Below, piece by piece: positions 17,498 to 26,790 of a DNA stretch of 64,000 bases. The stretch is taken from positions 62,001 through 126,000 of the forward strand of contig NZ_BBRL01000005.1 in assembly GCF_002090135.1 (NCBI RefSeq), written 5' to 3'. The stretch's first letter is position 1, and every line of letters starts with the position of its first letter. The DNA comes from Demequina sp. NBRC 110055 (GTDB taxonomy: Bacteria; Actinomycetota; Actinomycetes; Actinomycetales; Demequinaceae). Position numbers and translations under genes: made by a program. The notes beneath the pieces are model-generated. The model was not told where the DNA came from. It searched no databases and worked only from the letters and a program-made list of their open reading frames with translations.

Positions 17498-18810
17498 GGC
17501 TGACGAGGCTCGTGCCTGCGGTGACCGCCATGGCGAGCGTCGCCGTGCTGTTTGCGGTCACGCTTCCTGACCCTGCCACGCCGGCGCCCGCCGAGGTCCA
17601 GGACGTGGCCGTGAGCCCAACGCCGCTTCCCTTGGCATGCCCCGGACCTCTCGAGGTGCCCGTGGGCGACATTGATACCGGGGACGCCGATCTCGACGCG
17701 GGTTCATCCGACCGCGACTTCTGGGTTTCCCCAGACGGAGACAACGCCGCCGAGGGGACGGCCATCGACGGCGCGTGGGGAGCCCAGGTGGAGCGCGTGG
17801 GCGGCGGGGACATTGCGTCACTGGCCGGAACCACGTGTATGCCGCCCCTGCAGGATCAGTGGCTGGTCGCTGGCTCGACGGCGCTGGGTGCAAGTGCGCG
17901 CCTCGTGCTGACGAACACGGCGGACACCGTCACGCGCGCGCACGTGACGCTGTATGGCCCGGTGGGCGAGGTGGCAGAGCCGATCGTGGTGTCCGTCGCG
18001 CCCCACGGCCAGGAGTCGATCCTTCTGGAGGGGGTGGAGGCGGAGGTGCCGGGACTTGCGGTGCGGGTCGTCGCCGGCGGTGTCGGTGTCGCGGCCGCCT
18101 TGCAAGACTCTCGGCTCGATGGTTTCGTGGCGGCCGGCACCGAGTGGGCGGCGCCCACGCAGGCAGGCGAGAGCCTCATCGTTCCCGTCGCCGGGCCCGT
18201 CAGCGCCTCATCTCCGGCGGCGGTGCGGCTCATTGCGCCGGACGGCGCCCACGTGTCGCTCGCGCTGTGGGGCGGCGACGGCGTGCGCACATGGCTCGGC
18301 GAGGAGGGCGTGGACCTCGAGCCCGGCACCGTGACGGATCTGGTGCTTCCCGACGGCGACGTGCAGGCGGTGAGTATCGAGGCCGATGCCCCGGTGGCCG
18401 CGGCCGCGCGCGTCAGCGTGGCACGGCAGGCCGCGCCGGACACGGGGGTCGACAACGCTCTGGACATCGCCTGGACCGAGGCGCAGGTCGTCACCGACGA
18501 GGAGCGCGCCGTGGTGGTTCCCGACGGCGACGTCGCCGCGGTGGTCGCCGCCGGCACCGCTGGCCGTTTGACGCTCACGGACTTGGGGGGCGAGGTGGTG
18601 CTCGACGAGCCCGTCGCGGCCGAGACGGTCCAACGGTTCGGCCTCGACGTCGAGCCCGGCACCGTGCTCCTCGCGACCGACCGTGTCGCCTGGGCGCTCG
18701 CGGTCGCGGACCCCGACGCCGGCTTCATCACGACGCTGTCGCCCGTGGCCACGACCGTGCCCGACCGGTTGGTGAGCATCGTGCCCGGCGGCTACGTGGG
18801 AAGCCCGTAG
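17494..18810 (+). CDS. DUF5719 secreted/anchored protein
   Basis: 438 residues with an N-terminal hydrophobic signal or anchor (about 8-28), then an Ala/Val/Gly-rich beta-type ectodomain with repeated turns such as VVPDGDVAAVVAAGTAG. No catalytic motif is seen. DUF5719 genes always accompany the preceding GT2 fusion in actinobacteria, so a role in the same envelope-glycan process is inferred. Start overlaps the glycosyltransferase stop by 4 bases. Its 3' end overlaps the convergent zincin-like gene by 19 bases. Confidence 0.8.
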   Translation: MRLTRLVPAVTAMASVAVLFAVTLPDPATPAPAEVQDVAVSPTPLPLACPGPLEVPVGDIDTGDADLDAGSSDRDFWVSPDGDNAAEGTAIDGAWGAQVERVGGGDIASLAGTTCMPPLQDQWLVAGSTALGASARLVLTNTADTVTRAHVTLYGPVGEVAEPIVVSVAPHGQESILLEGVEAEVPGLAVRVVAGGVGVAAALQDSRLDGFVAAGTEWAAPTQAGESLIVPVAGPVSASSPAAVRLIAPDGAHVSLALWGGDGVRTWLGEEGVDLEPGTVTDLVLPDGDVQAVSIEADAPVAAAARVSVARQAAPDTGVDNALDIAWTEAQVVTDEERAVVVPDGDVAAVVAAGTAGRLTLTDLGGEVVLDEPVAAETVQRFGLDVEPGTVLLATDRVAWALAVADPDAGFITTLSPVATTVPDRLVSIVPGGYVGSP

Positions 18811-19196
18811 TCGGGATCGATGTCCTCGGGCGAGCGTCCCAGCAGGTGGCTGACGTGCTCGGCGATGAGGTCACGCACCAGTGCAGCGCGCTCCGCGCCG
18901 TCGGCGCGCAGTTCAACGGGGCGGCGGTACAGCACGATGCGGGCGGGCTGGCCGAGATCGGCGGGGAAGAGGCGGCCCAACGGCACCCCGGTCTCCCACG
19001 GCGTGGGCTCGGACGCGGGCACATCCTCCGTGCCGAACTCCACACGACCCCAGTGCTGCGCCCACCTGCCCTCTAGGCGTTCGACCGCGTCACGCACCAG
19101 ATCATCGAACTGCTCGGCACGCGTGGTCCACGCCGGCACGTCGTAGGGCAACAAGGGTGCCCTGAGGCCCCTGTCATGACGATCGCGACGGCCCAT
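18792..19196 (-). CDS. Zincin-like metallopeptidase-family protein, degenerate active site
   Basis: 134 residues, similar in layout to Rv3259 and Pfam Zincin_1: a RAPLLPYDVP start, the ARIVLYRRPVELRA strand pair, and a helix that should carry HExxHxxG. Here that helix reads AEHVSHLLG, so HExxH is not intact and zinc protease activity is doubtful. The ATG at 19196 is supported by TAGCCT 7 nt upstream; a longer open frame upstream has no such signal. It lies divergent from DUF3499, as in other actinobacteria. Confidence 0.8.
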   Translation of the reverse strand: MGRRDRHDRGLRAPLLPYDVPAWTTRAEQFDDLVRDAVERLEGRWAQHWGRVEFGTEDVPASEPTPWETGVPLGRLFPADLGQPARIVLYRRPVELRADGAERAALVRDLIAEHVSHLLGRSPEDIDPDYGLPT

Positions 19197-19203
19197 GGCG
19201 CCG

Positions 19204-19209
19204 AGGCTA
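19204..19209 (-). promoter_or_regulatory. -10 element TAGCCT, leaderless zincin-like gene
   Basis: TAGCCT on the minus strand, 7 nt before the ATG at 19196. It is divergent from the DUF3499 promoter 45 bases away. Confidence 0.55.
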
Positions 19210-19254
19210 CCCCCACCCACGGCGTGGCAGGGACGTGCGCGCCCGCGACGCGAG

Positions 19255-19260
19255 TAGCGT
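19255..19260 (+). promoter_or_regulatory. -10 element TAGCGT, leaderless DUF3499 gene
   Basis: TAGCGT followed by 7 nt and the GTG at 19268, which sets the start of the DUF3499 protein. Confidence 0.55.
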
Positions 19261-19267
19261 CCCGAGT

Positions 19268-19636
19268 GTGAAGTCCACTCGTCAATGCACCCGCACCACC
19301 TGCGACCGTGCCGCGGCCGCGACCCTGACCTATGTGTATGACGACTCGACCGTGGTCGTGGGCCAACTCTCGGCGCAGGCAGAGCCACACAGCTACGACC
19401 TGTGCGCTCACCACGCCGACCGCTTCACGGCGCCGCGCGGCTGGGACGTGGTCCACATCCACCAGGAGTTCACCGATGCGGGCCCCTCGCCCGACGACCT
19501 CGACGCGCTCGCGCGCGCCGTGCGCGAGGCGGGCCGACCCGCGTCCACACCGGTGACGCGCTCCGTTCCGGTAGCCGCTCCGACGGCCTCCGAGCCGCGT
19601 CGCGGGCACCTTCGCGTGGTCGCGTCCGACGCCTAG
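19268..19636 (+). CDS. DUF3499 zinc-ribbon-like protein
   Basis: 122 residues. It begins KSTRQCTRTTCDRAA, with a later CAHH pair (YDLCAHHADRF), so the pattern Cx4C...CxxH suggests one bound zinc. The strand TATYVYDDSTVVVG-type region and APRGWDVV follow; the C-terminal 45 residues are low-complexity. DUF3499 proteins (Rv3258c) sit between the zincin-like gene and manB throughout actinobacteria and have no proven role. Seventeen bases separate it from manB, which has its own -10. Confidence 0.82.
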   Translation: MKSTRQCTRTTCDRAAAATLTYVYDDSTVVVGQLSAQAEPHSYDLCAHHADRFTAPRGWDVVHIHQEFTDAGPSPDDLDALARAVREAGRPASTPVTRSVPVAAPTASEPRRGHLRVVASDA

Positions 19637-19640
19637 GCAC

Positions 19641-19646
19641 TAGCCT
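19641..19646 (+). promoter_or_regulatory. -10 element TAGCCT, leaderless manB
   Basis: TAGCCT ends 7 nt before the GTG at 19654, although the previous gene stops only 17 bases upstream. manB can therefore be transcribed alone. Confidence 0.5.
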
Positions 19647-19653
19647 GTCTCGC

Positions 19654-21072
19654 GTGAGCGAGACACCTGACCTTAGCGGCCTGATCAAGTCCTACGACGT
19701 GCGCGGCATCGTCGGCGAGGACCTCACCGAGGACGTCGCGCGCGCGATCGGCGCCGCGTTCGCCGACGCGGTGGTGCTGCCCGAGGGCGGCAACCGCGTG
19801 GTCATCGGGCACGACATGCGTGACTCCGGGCCGCTGTTCGCCGCCGCCGTGGGAGATGGATTGCGTGACCGCGGCCTCGACGTCACCGAGATCGGCCTGT
19901 GTTCGACCGACGGGCTCTACCACGCCTCCGGCGTCCTCGAGCTGCCCGGCATCATGATCACCGCCTCGCACAACCCCGCGCAGTACAACGGCATGAAGAT
20001 GTGCCGCCCGCTGGCCCGGGCGGTCGGTGAGACGACGGGTCTGGGGGCCGTGCGTGAACTCACCGCGCGCTACCTCGTCGACGGGATTCCCGCGGCCGAG
20101 CACCCCGGCACGCGCACCGACAAGGAGATGCTGGGCGACTACGGCGCCTTCTTGCGTGAGCTTGTCGACCTGCGCGGCATCCGCCCCCTCAAGGTCGTCG
20201 TCGATGCCGCCAACGCGATGGCGGGCCTCACGGTGCCCGCGGTGCTCGGCACCGCGGCCGACCTCGCGGAGCTTCCCCTCGAGATCATCCCGCTGTACTT
20301 CGAGCTCGACGGCACGTTCCCGAACCACGAGGCCAACCCCCTCGACCCCGCGAACCTGGTGGACCTCCAGGCAGCCGTCCTCGAGCATGGCGCCGACCTC
20401 GGCCTGGCCTTCGACGGCGACGCCGACCGCTGCTTCGTGGTGGACGAGTTGGGACAGGTAGTGCCGGCATCGGCCATCACGGCGCTCGTCGGCCTGCGCG
20501 AGGCGGCACGCGAACGCGCCCACGGCGGCGAGCCCACCGTGATTCACAACCTCATCTCCTCGCGCGCGGTGCCCGAGCAGCTCGCCGCTGCCGGCGCGAC
20601 GCCCGTGCGCTCCAAGGTGGGCCACTCCAACATCAAGGCGATGATGGCGGAGCTCAACGCCGTCTTCGGGGGCGAGCACTCGGCACACTTCTACTTCCGC
20701 GACTTCTTCTACGCGGACACCGGCATGCTCGCCGCCATGCATTTGATGGCCGCGCTGGGCCAGCAAGAGGGGCCGCTCAGCGAGATGTTGGCGCCGTGCG
20801 ACCCGTACATCGCCTCGGGCGAGATCAATTCGACCGTCGAGGACGCCGACGCCGCCCGTGCGCGCGTGCGCGAGGCTTTCGCGGCCGAGGGCGCCGTGGA
20901 GGACGACCTCGATGGCATGACCCTGTCGCATTGGGACGCCGAACCGCGCTGGTGGCTCAATGTGCGCGCGTCCAACACCGAGCCGCTGCTGCGGCTCAAT
21001 GTCGAGGCCGCCGACCAGGCGACCATGAAGTCCGTCCGTGACCGCGCGCTCGCGCTGATCCGGCAGGACTGA
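19654..21072 (+). CDS. manB: Phosphomannomutase/phosphoglucomutase
   Basis: 472-residue alpha-D-phosphohexomutase that interconverts mannose-6-P and mannose-1-P (often glucose too), feeding GDP-mannose for mannosylated lipids and glycans. Domain 1 has the phosphoserine loop ITASHNPAQYNG (near residue 105). Domain 2 has the Mg-binding FDGDADRCF, domain 3 the sugar-binding GGEHSAHFYFRD, and domain 4 the phosphate-binding RASNTEPLLRLNVEA. All key residues are present. In mycobacteria a SIS-domain gene and manA follow; they are missing here and a CDF transporter comes next. Confidence 0.95.
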   Translation: MSETPDLSGLIKSYDVRGIVGEDLTEDVARAIGAAFADAVVLPEGGNRVVIGHDMRDSGPLFAAAVGDGLRDRGLDVTEIGLCSTDGLYHASGVLELPGIMITASHNPAQYNGMKMCRPLARAVGETTGLGAVRELTARYLVDGIPAAEHPGTRTDKEMLGDYGAFLRELVDLRGIRPLKVVVDAANAMAGLTVPAVLGTAADLAELPLEIIPLYFELDGTFPNHEANPLDPANLVDLQAAVLEHGADLGLAFDGDADRCFVVDELGQVVPASAITALVGLREAARERAHGGEPTVIHNLISSRAVPEQLAAAGATPVRSKVGHSNIKAMMAELNAVFGGEHSAHFYFRDFFYADTGMLAAMHLMAALGQQEGPLSEMLAPCDPYIASGEINSTVEDADAARARVREAFAAEGAVEDDLDGMTLSHWDAEPRWWLNVRASNTEPLLRLNVEAADQATMKSVRDRALALIRQD

Positions 21073-21073
21073 G

Positions 21074-22021
21074 GTGTCCACGGAGGGTGGCACCAAGGCC
21101 ATCGTGGCGGCGCTCGCCGCCAACCTCGGCATCGGCGTCACGAAGTTCGCCGCCTGGGCGCTGACGGGTGCCTCGTCGATGCTCGCCGAGGCGATCCACT
21201 CGGTGGCCGACTCGGGCAACCAGGTGCTCCTTCTCGTGGGCGGCAAGCGCGCCAAGAAGGTCGCGACCGCCGACCATCCTTTCGGCTATGCGCGCGCCCG
21301 GTATTACTACGCGTTCCTCGTCGCCGTCGTGCTGTTCACGCTCGGCGGCCTGTTCGCGCTGTATGAGGCGTGGCATAAGTGGAGCCACCCCGAACCCATC
21401 GAGTCGTGGCAGTGGGTGCCCGTCACGGTCTTGATGGTGGCGATTGCACTCGAGAGCGCGTCGCTGAGGACCGCCGTGCGCGAGTCGCGACCAGCCAAGG
21501 GCGACCTCACCTGGCCGCAGTTCATCCGCCGCTCGCGCTCTCCCGAACTGCCCGTGGTGCTGCTCGAGGACACCGGCGCGCTCGCGGGCCTCGTCTTCGC
21601 GTTGTTCGGTGTTTCCATGACCCTCGTGACCGGTGACGGTCGCTGGGACGCCGCCGGCACCGCGATGATCGGCCTGCTCCTCGTGGTCATCGCCGTGGTG
21701 CTCGCCCGGGAGACCAGCTCGCTCATCATGGGGGAGTCCGCCACACCCAAGGACCTCGCGAGCATCCGTGCGGCCTTCGACGCCTCGGGCCTCACCGACG
21801 TCATCCACCTGCGCACCATGCACCTGGGCCCCGACGATGTGCTCGTCGCCGCCAAGGTGGCGGTGCGCGCGGGCGCGACCATGGCCGACGTTGCCGCCGA
21901 CATCGACGATGCGGAACACCGCATCCGCGCCGCCGTGCCCGCCGCCCGCCTCATTTTCATCGAACCCGATCTGCGCCGCGCGCTGACCGAGCCCGCGCCC
22001 ACCAAGGAGAACTCCCCGTGA
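21074..22021 (+). CDS. Cation diffusion facilitator (CDF) transporter
   Basis: 315 residues, six membrane helices. The metal site of helix 2 is seen in [13 protein letters not shown] (HxxxD), followed by [15 protein letters not shown] and, in helix 5, [10 protein letters not shown] (in place of HxxxD). The C-terminal cytoplasmic domain (about 235-310) includes [17 protein letters not shown] proteins export Zn, Fe, Co or Mn by proton exchange; the D-for-H change in helix 5 leans away from zinc, a family-level inference. GTG starts one base after the manB stop, and the end overlaps the sahH start by 4 bases, so manB-CDF-sahH is an operon. Confidence 0.88.
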   Translation: MSTEGGTKAIVAALAANLGIGVTKFAAWALTGASSMLAEAIHSVADSGNQVLLLVGGKRAKKVATADHPFGYARARYYYAFLVAVVLFTLGGLFALYEAWHKWSHPEPIESWQWVPVTVLMVAIALESASLRTAVRESRPAKGDLTWPQFIRRSRSPELPVVLLEDTGALAGLVFALFGVSMTLVTGDGRWDAAGTAMIGLLLVVIAVVLARETSSLIMGESATPKDLASIRAAFDASGLTDVIHLRTMHLGPDDVLVAAKVAVRAGATMADVAADIDDAEHRIRAAVPAARLIFIEPDLRRALTEPAPTKENSP

Positions 22022-23460
22022 CCCACGAGTACGTCGTCGCCGACCTGGCCCTCGCCGAGGCCGGCCGCCACCAGATTCGCCTCGCCGAGCAGGAGATGCC
22101 GGGCCTCACCAGCCTGCGCGCCCAGTACGGCGACGCCCGCCCGCTCGCCGGCGCGCGCATCGCCGGTTCGCTGCACATGACGACCCAGACCGCCGTGCTG
22201 ATCGAGACCCTTACCGCGCTCGGAGCCGAGGTCCGCTGGGCCTCGTGCAACATCTACTCGACCCAAGACGACGCCGCGGCCGCCGTCGTGGTCGGCGCCG
22301 GCACCTACTCGGCCCCCGCCGGACCGCCCGTGTTCGCCGTGAAGGGCGAGACGCTCGACGAGTACTGGGAGTACACCGACAGGATTCTCACGTGGGACGG
22401 TGTCGACGGTCCCACCATGATCTTGGACGACGGCGGCGACGCCACCCTGCTGGTCCACGAGGGCGTCCGCTACGAGGCCGCCGGCGAGGTTCCCGCGCCG
22501 CTCGACGAGGAGGACCCCTCGTACAACGAGGAGGTCGAGTCGATGCGCAAGGTGCTGCGCCGCTCGCTCGCGGCCGACCCCACGCGCTTCACCCGCATGG
22601 CCGCCGGCATCCTCGGCACGAGCGAGGAGACCACCACAGGCGTCCACCGCCTGGACCAGATGCACGCACGCGGCGAGCTGCTGTTCCCCGCGATCAACGT
22701 CAACGACTCGGTGACGAAGTCGAAGTTCGACAACCGCTACGGCATCCGCCACTCGCTTCCCGACGGCCTGATGCGCGCCACCGACGTCCTCATCGGCGGC
22801 AAGCTTGTGTTCGTCGCGGGCTACGGCGACGTGGGCAAGGGCGCCGCGGAGGCGCTACGCGGCCAGGGCGCTCGCGTCGTGATCGCCGAGGTCGACCCCA
22901 TCTGCGCGCTACAGGCTGCGATGGATGGCTACGAGGTGGCCCGCATCGAGGACGTCGTCGAACGCGCCGACTTCTTCATCACCACGACGGGCAACAAGGA
23001 CATCATCCGCGTCGAGCACATGGCCGCGATGAAGGACAAGGCCATCGTGGGCAACGTGGGCCACTTCGACAACGAGATCGACATGGCGGGCCTGGCCCGC
23101 TCGGGCGCGAAGCACCAGCCCATCAAGCCCCAGGTCGACGAGTGGACCTTCGCGGACGGCCACAGCGTCATCATCCTGTCCGCCGGTCGCCTCCTGAACC
23201 TCGGCAACGCGACCGGCCACCCCAGTTTCGTGATGAGCACGTCCTTCGCGAACCAGGTGCTCGCGCAGATCGAACTGTGGGTGAACCTCGACGAGTACCC
23301 GCTGGGTGTGCACCGCCTGCCCAAGGTGCTCGACGAGAAGGTCGCCCGCGACCACCTCGACGCGCTCGGGGTGCGGCTCACCGAACTCTCGCAGGAGCAA
23401 GCCGATTACTTGGGCGTGCCGCAGCACGGCCCCTTCAAGCCGGACCACTACCGCTACTGA
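22018..23460 (+). CDS. ahcY: Adenosylhomocysteinase (S-adenosylhomocysteine hydrolase)
   Basis: 480-residue NAD-dependent enzyme that splits S-adenosylhomocysteine into adenosine and homocysteine, relieving inhibition of methyltransferases. Visible: the N-terminal substrate segment [14 protein letters not shown], the [13 protein letters not shown] loop, the catalytic region with [15 protein letters not shown], and the NAD fold [19 protein letters not shown]. The C-terminal end [10 protein letters not shown] supplies the NAD-contacting Lys/Tyr across subunits. Known as sahH in mycobacteria. It is the last gene of the operon before the hairpins at 23461-23515. Confidence 0.97.
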   Translation: MTHEYVVADLALAEAGRHQIRLAEQEMPGLTSLRAQYGDARPLAGARIAGSLHMTTQTAVLIETLTALGAEVRWASCNIYSTQDDAAAAVVVGAGTYSAPAGPPVFAVKGETLDEYWEYTDRILTWDGVDGPTMILDDGGDATLLVHEGVRYEAAGEVPAPLDEEDPSYNEEVESMRKVLRRSLAADPTRFTRMAAGILGTSEETTTGVHRLDQMHARGELLFPAINVNDSVTKSKFDNRYGIRHSLPDGLMRATDVLIGGKLVFVAGYGDVGKGAAEALRGQGARVVIAEVDPICALQAAMDGYEVARIEDVVERADFFITTTGNKDIIRVEHMAAMKDKAIVGNVGHFDNEIDMAGLARSGAKHQPIKPQVDEWTFADGHSVIILSAGRLLNLGNATGHPSFVMSTSFANQVLAQIELWVNLDEYPLGVHRLPKVLDEKVARDHLDALGVRLTELSQEQADYLGVPQHGPFKPDHYRY

Positions 23461-23515
23461 CGGCCGCCTGGGCGGCCGGCCGCGGCATCGGCCATTCTCG
23501 CGGGCCGATGCCGTG
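23461..23515. terminator. Two hairpins between sahH and RDD gene, one made of decamer repeats
   Basis: First an 8-bp stem with a 2-nt loop (23461-23478). Next, GGCATCGGCC (23484-23493) pairs perfectly with GGCCGATGCC (23503-23512), with a 9-nt loop. The genes on both sides converge, so the hairpins can act for both. The second stem is an inverted pair of the over-represented decamer of this window. Confidence 0.75.
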
Positions 23516-23517
23516 GC

Positions 23518-24342
23518 TCAGTTGTCGACGTCGGCGACGCCGTAGGGCAGCGCACCCACGCGCGCGTCCTCGCGGTCGGCGCGCGCCTGGCGCTCCACCT
23601 CGAGCGCGTACTCGCGCCTGCCACGCTCCACCAGCACCGCGGCGATGACGTACTCCGGGTGGGTGCCGGGCGGCGGCGTGGGAGAGACGTGCTCCAGGAC
23701 GCGCGCCCCGAGATCGGTGCCGAGCCGCGCGCGCGAGTCGGGGCGAAGCGCGGCCGCGCGGGCGAGGAACATGCGGCTCGTGAGGGCCAGGCCGTCGGGC
23801 AGACGGCGGATATCCGCGGTCGTGGCCCACGGCTCGAGGAACGGCGGCATGGTCAGCGGGGGCAGGGCCTTCGCGCCGCCGCGCACCCGCATCGCGTACG
23901 TCCCGGCGAGCATGTCGCCCAATCGCTTGCCCCGAGCCGACAACATCGACGTCGTGACGGCGATCATGCCAAACGACAGGTAGACCTCCGCGAGGCCGAC
24001 GAAGGCGCGCGTAAAGGCGTGGCGGAAGGCGATGGGTCCGCCGTCGTCGCGCACCACGCGCAGGCCCACCGCGAGGCGACCCGTCGACAGCCCGCGCGTG
24101 AGCGTCTCGACCGCGGCCGGGAGGAGGACCAGGGTCGTGACGAGCGTGAGGATGGTGACGGCGCGCCAGGCCGCGCCGTTGAGGTACGCGCCCAGGGAGT
24201 TCGCGATCACCAGGAACGACGCGACGGCGGTGCCGCCGTAGACGAGCGCGTCGATGGCTCCCGACAGCATGCGCAGCGTCACGGGGGCCGCGCCCGTCGA
24301 GAGCGCGACGCCCTCGCCGATGAGGATCTCGTCGTCCTGCAT
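23518..24342 (-). CDS. RDD-family membrane protein
   Basis: 274 residues. RDD domain (about 15-160) with three or four helices: the GGTAVASFL helix, then LTRGLSTGRLAVGLRVVRDDGGPIAF with the usual basic-acidic turn (landmark only, residues 90-115), and GKRLGDMLAGTYAMR. The C-terminal 100 residues are soluble and Ala/Arg-rich. The function of RDD proteins is poorly defined (transport or ion exchange has been proposed). GGAGG lies 7 nt before the ATG at 24342; an upstream in-frame extension overlaps the divergent gene and is rejected. It opens the conserved RDD-SpoIIM-DUF58-MoxR-DUF4350-DUF4129 cluster. Confidence 0.85.
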   Translation of the reverse strand: MQDDEILIGEGVALSTGAAPVTLRMLSGAIDALVYGGTAVASFLVIANSLGAYLNGAAWRAVTILTLVTTLVLLPAAVETLTRGLSTGRLAVGLRVVRDDGGPIAFRHAFTRAFVGLAEVYLSFGMIAVTTSMLSARGKRLGDMLAGTYAMRVRGGAKALPPLTMPPFLEPWATTADIRRLPDGLALTSRMFLARAAALRPDSRARLGTDLGARVLEHVSPTPPPGTHPEYVIAAVLVERGRREYALEVERQARADREDARVGALPYGVADVDN

Positions 24343-24385
24343 GGTGCCTCCGCGCGTGGTCGCCGTTGTGTGGCATCGTAGCGGC

Positions 24386-25381
24386 GTGGATGTCGACGCC
24401 TTCGCCCGTGCGCGCGAGTCGCGCTGGTCGCGGCTGAGGGAGCTGACGCGCCGGCGCCGCCTGACGGGCGCCGAGGCCGACGAGCTCACACGGCTCTACC
24501 AGTCCACGGCAGGCGACCTCTCGGCCGTGCGCTCCGCGGCGCCGGAGCCCGCGCTCGTGACGCGACTGTCGATTCTGCTCGCGGGGGCCAGGGTGTGGCT
24601 CACCGGTGCCCATGAGGCGTCCACGCAGCCGCTCAGGCGCTTCTTGCTGTACGGCCTCGCCGCGGCGCTGTACCGGGTGCGGTGGTGGGGTGTGATCGTG
24701 TCCCTGTCCGTGGTGGTGCTCGCGGCGCTGTCGGCCTGGTGGACCGTGACGCACCCCGAGTCCCTCGACCTCATCGGCGACGCCGAGACCCGCGCCGCGA
24801 TCGCCAACTACGAGTTCGCCAACTACTACGTCGAGTACGACTCGAGTTCTTTCGCGGCCTCGGTATGGTCCAACAACTGGTTCATTGCGGCGCAGTGCAT
24901 CGCGCTGGGCATCACCGGCATCTTCCCGCTGATCCTGCTGTACAACACCGTGGTCCAGTTGGGCGTCGCCGGTGCCGTGATGGCCGAGGCGGGCTTGCTC
25001 GACGTGTACTTCCAGCTGCTCGCACCCCACGGGCTGCTCGAACTGTCCGCGGTCTTTGTCGCGGCAGGAGCGGGGCTGCGGCTGTTCTGGACCATGCTCG
25101 TGCCGGGCCCGCGTTCACGCGGCGAGGCGCTCGCGCAGGAGGGCCGCACCGCCTTCGGCGTCGCGCTCGGGCTCGTCGTGGTGCTGCTGATCTCGGGGCT
25201 CATCGAGGGCTTCATCACCGGCGCGGCTATCCCGTGGGCCATCAAGGACGCCATCGGCGTCGTGGCGTGTGCCGCGTTCTGGATCTACGTGTTCGCCTTC
25301 GGCCGCGCGGCGGTGCGGGCGCGGGCCACCGGCGACGTCGAGGGCGATTTCGCCGTCGACACCGTGGCGGTGAGCGCGTAG
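24386..25381 (+). CDS. Stage II sporulation protein M-like membrane protein
   Basis: 331 residues of the SpoIIM/DUF95 type. The N-terminal cytoplasmic part (RESRWSRLRELTRRRRL, about 7-60) has the usual LTRLYQSTAGDLS helix. Membrane helices run from about residue 100 onward, including SNNWFIAAQCIALGITG and LFWTMLVPGP. In Bacillus SpoIIM recruits a peptidoglycan hydrolase complex; in non-sporing actinobacteria the homologue sits with MoxR/DUF58 and has no proven role. The GTG at 24386 lies 43 bases from the divergent RDD start. Confidence 0.85.
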   Translation: MDVDAFARARESRWSRLRELTRRRRLTGAEADELTRLYQSTAGDLSAVRSAAPEPALVTRLSILLAGARVWLTGAHEASTQPLRRFLLYGLAAALYRVRWWGVIVSLSVVVLAALSAWWTVTHPESLDLIGDAETRAAIANYEFANYYVEYDSSSFAASVWSNNWFIAAQCIALGITGIFPLILLYNTVVQLGVAGAVMAEAGLLDVYFQLLAPHGLLELSAVFVAAGAGLRLFWTMLVPGPRSRGEALAQEGRTAFGVALGLVVVLLISGLIEGFITGAAIPWAIKDAIGVVACAAFWIYVFAFGRAAVRARATGDVEGDFAVDTVAVSA

Positions 25382-25422
25382 CGGCTTGTCTGCTTCGCCC
25401 CGTGCGCGTCCCGTGCCTCCTG

Positions 25423-25472
25423 GGAGTCGTTCAGTGCCCGGTGCGCGCGAAATACGGGCACCGAACGACTCC
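25423..25472. repeat. 18-bp near-perfect inverted repeat between convergent genes
   Basis: Arms 25423-25440 and 25455-25472 match at 17 of 18 positions around a 14-nt A/T-containing loop. It lies between the SpoIIM-like gene and DUF58, which converge, so it probably works as a bidirectional terminator. The long, mismatch-poor arms also fit a REP or MITE-like mobile hairpin. No T-tract follows. Confidence 0.65.
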
Positions 25473-25494
25473 TGGGGAGCGTCGAGGTGGCTCG

Positions 25495-26787
25495 CTACAG
25501 CCGCCCCGCGGCCTTGAGTGCGAGGTAGCGGTCCGCGACCGCCGGTGCGAGGTCGTCGGGACCTGCGGTCACCACGTCGGCTCCGAGCTGCCTGAGGCGC
25601 ATCGCCACGGCGTCGCGTTCGAGCGCCGCTCGTGCCGCAGCCGCGGCCGAGTAGACCTCGGTGACGTCCTCGCGGCCGGCAAGCATCTCGGCCTCGTGCG
25701 GGTCCTCGACGGACGCCACCAGCACGACGTGCTCGCGGCGCAGCGCGCGCACGGCGTCGAGCAGGCCCGAGTCGACCGAGGACACGTCGACGGTCGTCAG
25801 GAGAACCACGAGCGAGCGTTGGCTGAGCCTGCCCTGGATCAGCCGGGCGAGCGCCGCCCAGTCGGGCTCGAGGAGCGCGGGCTGGACGGTGGCGAGGGCG
25901 TCGGCGAGAGCCGGCATCATCGCCGGGCCCGTCGTGCCAGCGGCGCGCGCACGCTCGGTGCGATCGAAGGCCGTGACCTGGACGCGGTCGCCGGCCCGCG
26001 CGGCCAGGGCACTAAGCAGAAGCGTGGCCTCGATGCCGGCATCGAGGCGGGGGGCGTCTCCCACGCGGGCCGCGGACAGGCGTGAGGTGTCCAGCACCGT
26101 GAAGACGCGTCGGTCGCGCTCGGGCCGGTAGGTTCGCACGAGGACCTCGCCGCGACGCGCGGAGGCCCGCCAGTCGAGCGAGCGCACGTCGTCGCCGATC
26201 ACGTATTCGCGCAGCGAGTCGAACTCGGCGCCGGCGCCCTTGAGCTGGACGGCGGTCTGGCCGTCGATCTCGCGCAGGCGGGCGAGGCGTGAGGGGAGGT
26301 GGCGGCGCGATGCGAATTCCGGCAGCACGCGCAGGACGCCGGGGGCGTCGATGGACCGTTGCCGTCCGGCGAGCCGCAGTGGCCCCTCGAGCCGCACGGT
26401 GACCCTGTCGGCGCTGCGGTCCCCGCGCCGCGTGGGCGTCAGGGTGGTGGTGAGCCGGGCGGCCTCGCCGGCGGCGAGGCGCAGGCGGTGCCTGCTCGTG
26501 TCGGCGCCGGCCGACGGCTGCCACGCGTCGCGCACCGCGAGTCGCATCGTGCGCCGGCCCAGATTGGCGATCTCGAGGGACGCCGCCGTGCTTTCCGTGA
26601 GACGCACGGCGCGGGGAGTCTCGCGGCGCACCCCCACATCGGTCGGACGCGGGGCGAGCCAGGCATCCATCAGGGCGAGGGTGAGGACGCCCAGCACCCA
26701 CACCCACGCAAAGGTGCGTCCCGTGCTCCACAGCGCCGGAACCGCGCCCAGCGCCGCCAGCAACGCCGTCCACCCCGTGAGATACAT
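25495..26787 (-). CDS. DUF58 protein (vWA-like), MoxR partner
   Basis: 430 residues. Two N-terminal membrane helices (about 5-22 and 27-42) are followed by a beta-rich extracytoplasmic-type region. The DUF58 signature is seen in [30 protein letters not shown] (landmark, about residues 205-235). A vWA-like fold contains [11 protein letters not shown] as a partial MIDAS (DTS in place of DxSxS). DUF58 proteins work with MoxR AAA+ ATPases. It starts 4 bases after the moxR stop, in one operon. Confidence 0.87.
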   Translation of the reverse strand: MYLTGWTALLAALGAVPALWSTGRTFAWVWVLGVLTLALMDAWLAPRPTDVGVRRETPRAVRLTESTAASLEIANLGRRTMRLAVRDAWQPSAGADTSRHRLRLAAGEAARLTTTLTPTRRGDRSADRVTVRLEGPLRLAGRQRSIDAPGVLRVLPEFASRRHLPSRLARLREIDGQTAVQLKGAGAEFDSLREYVIGDDVRSLDWRASARRGEVLVRTYRPERDRRVFTVLDTSRLSAARVGDAPRLDAGIEATLLLSALAARAGDRVQVTAFDRTERARAAGTTGPAMMPALADALATVQPALLEPDWAALARLIQGRLSQRSLVVLLTTVDVSSVDSGLLDAVRALRREHVVLVASVEDPHEAEMLAGREDVTEVYSAAAAARAALERDAVAMRLRQLGADVVTAGPDDLAPAVADRYLALKAAGRL

Positions 26788-26790
26788 GGG

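Noticed and set aside
21900-22020. SAH or SAM riboswitch before sahH
   Set aside because: The sahH start overlaps the previous gene by 4 bases, so no leader is present.
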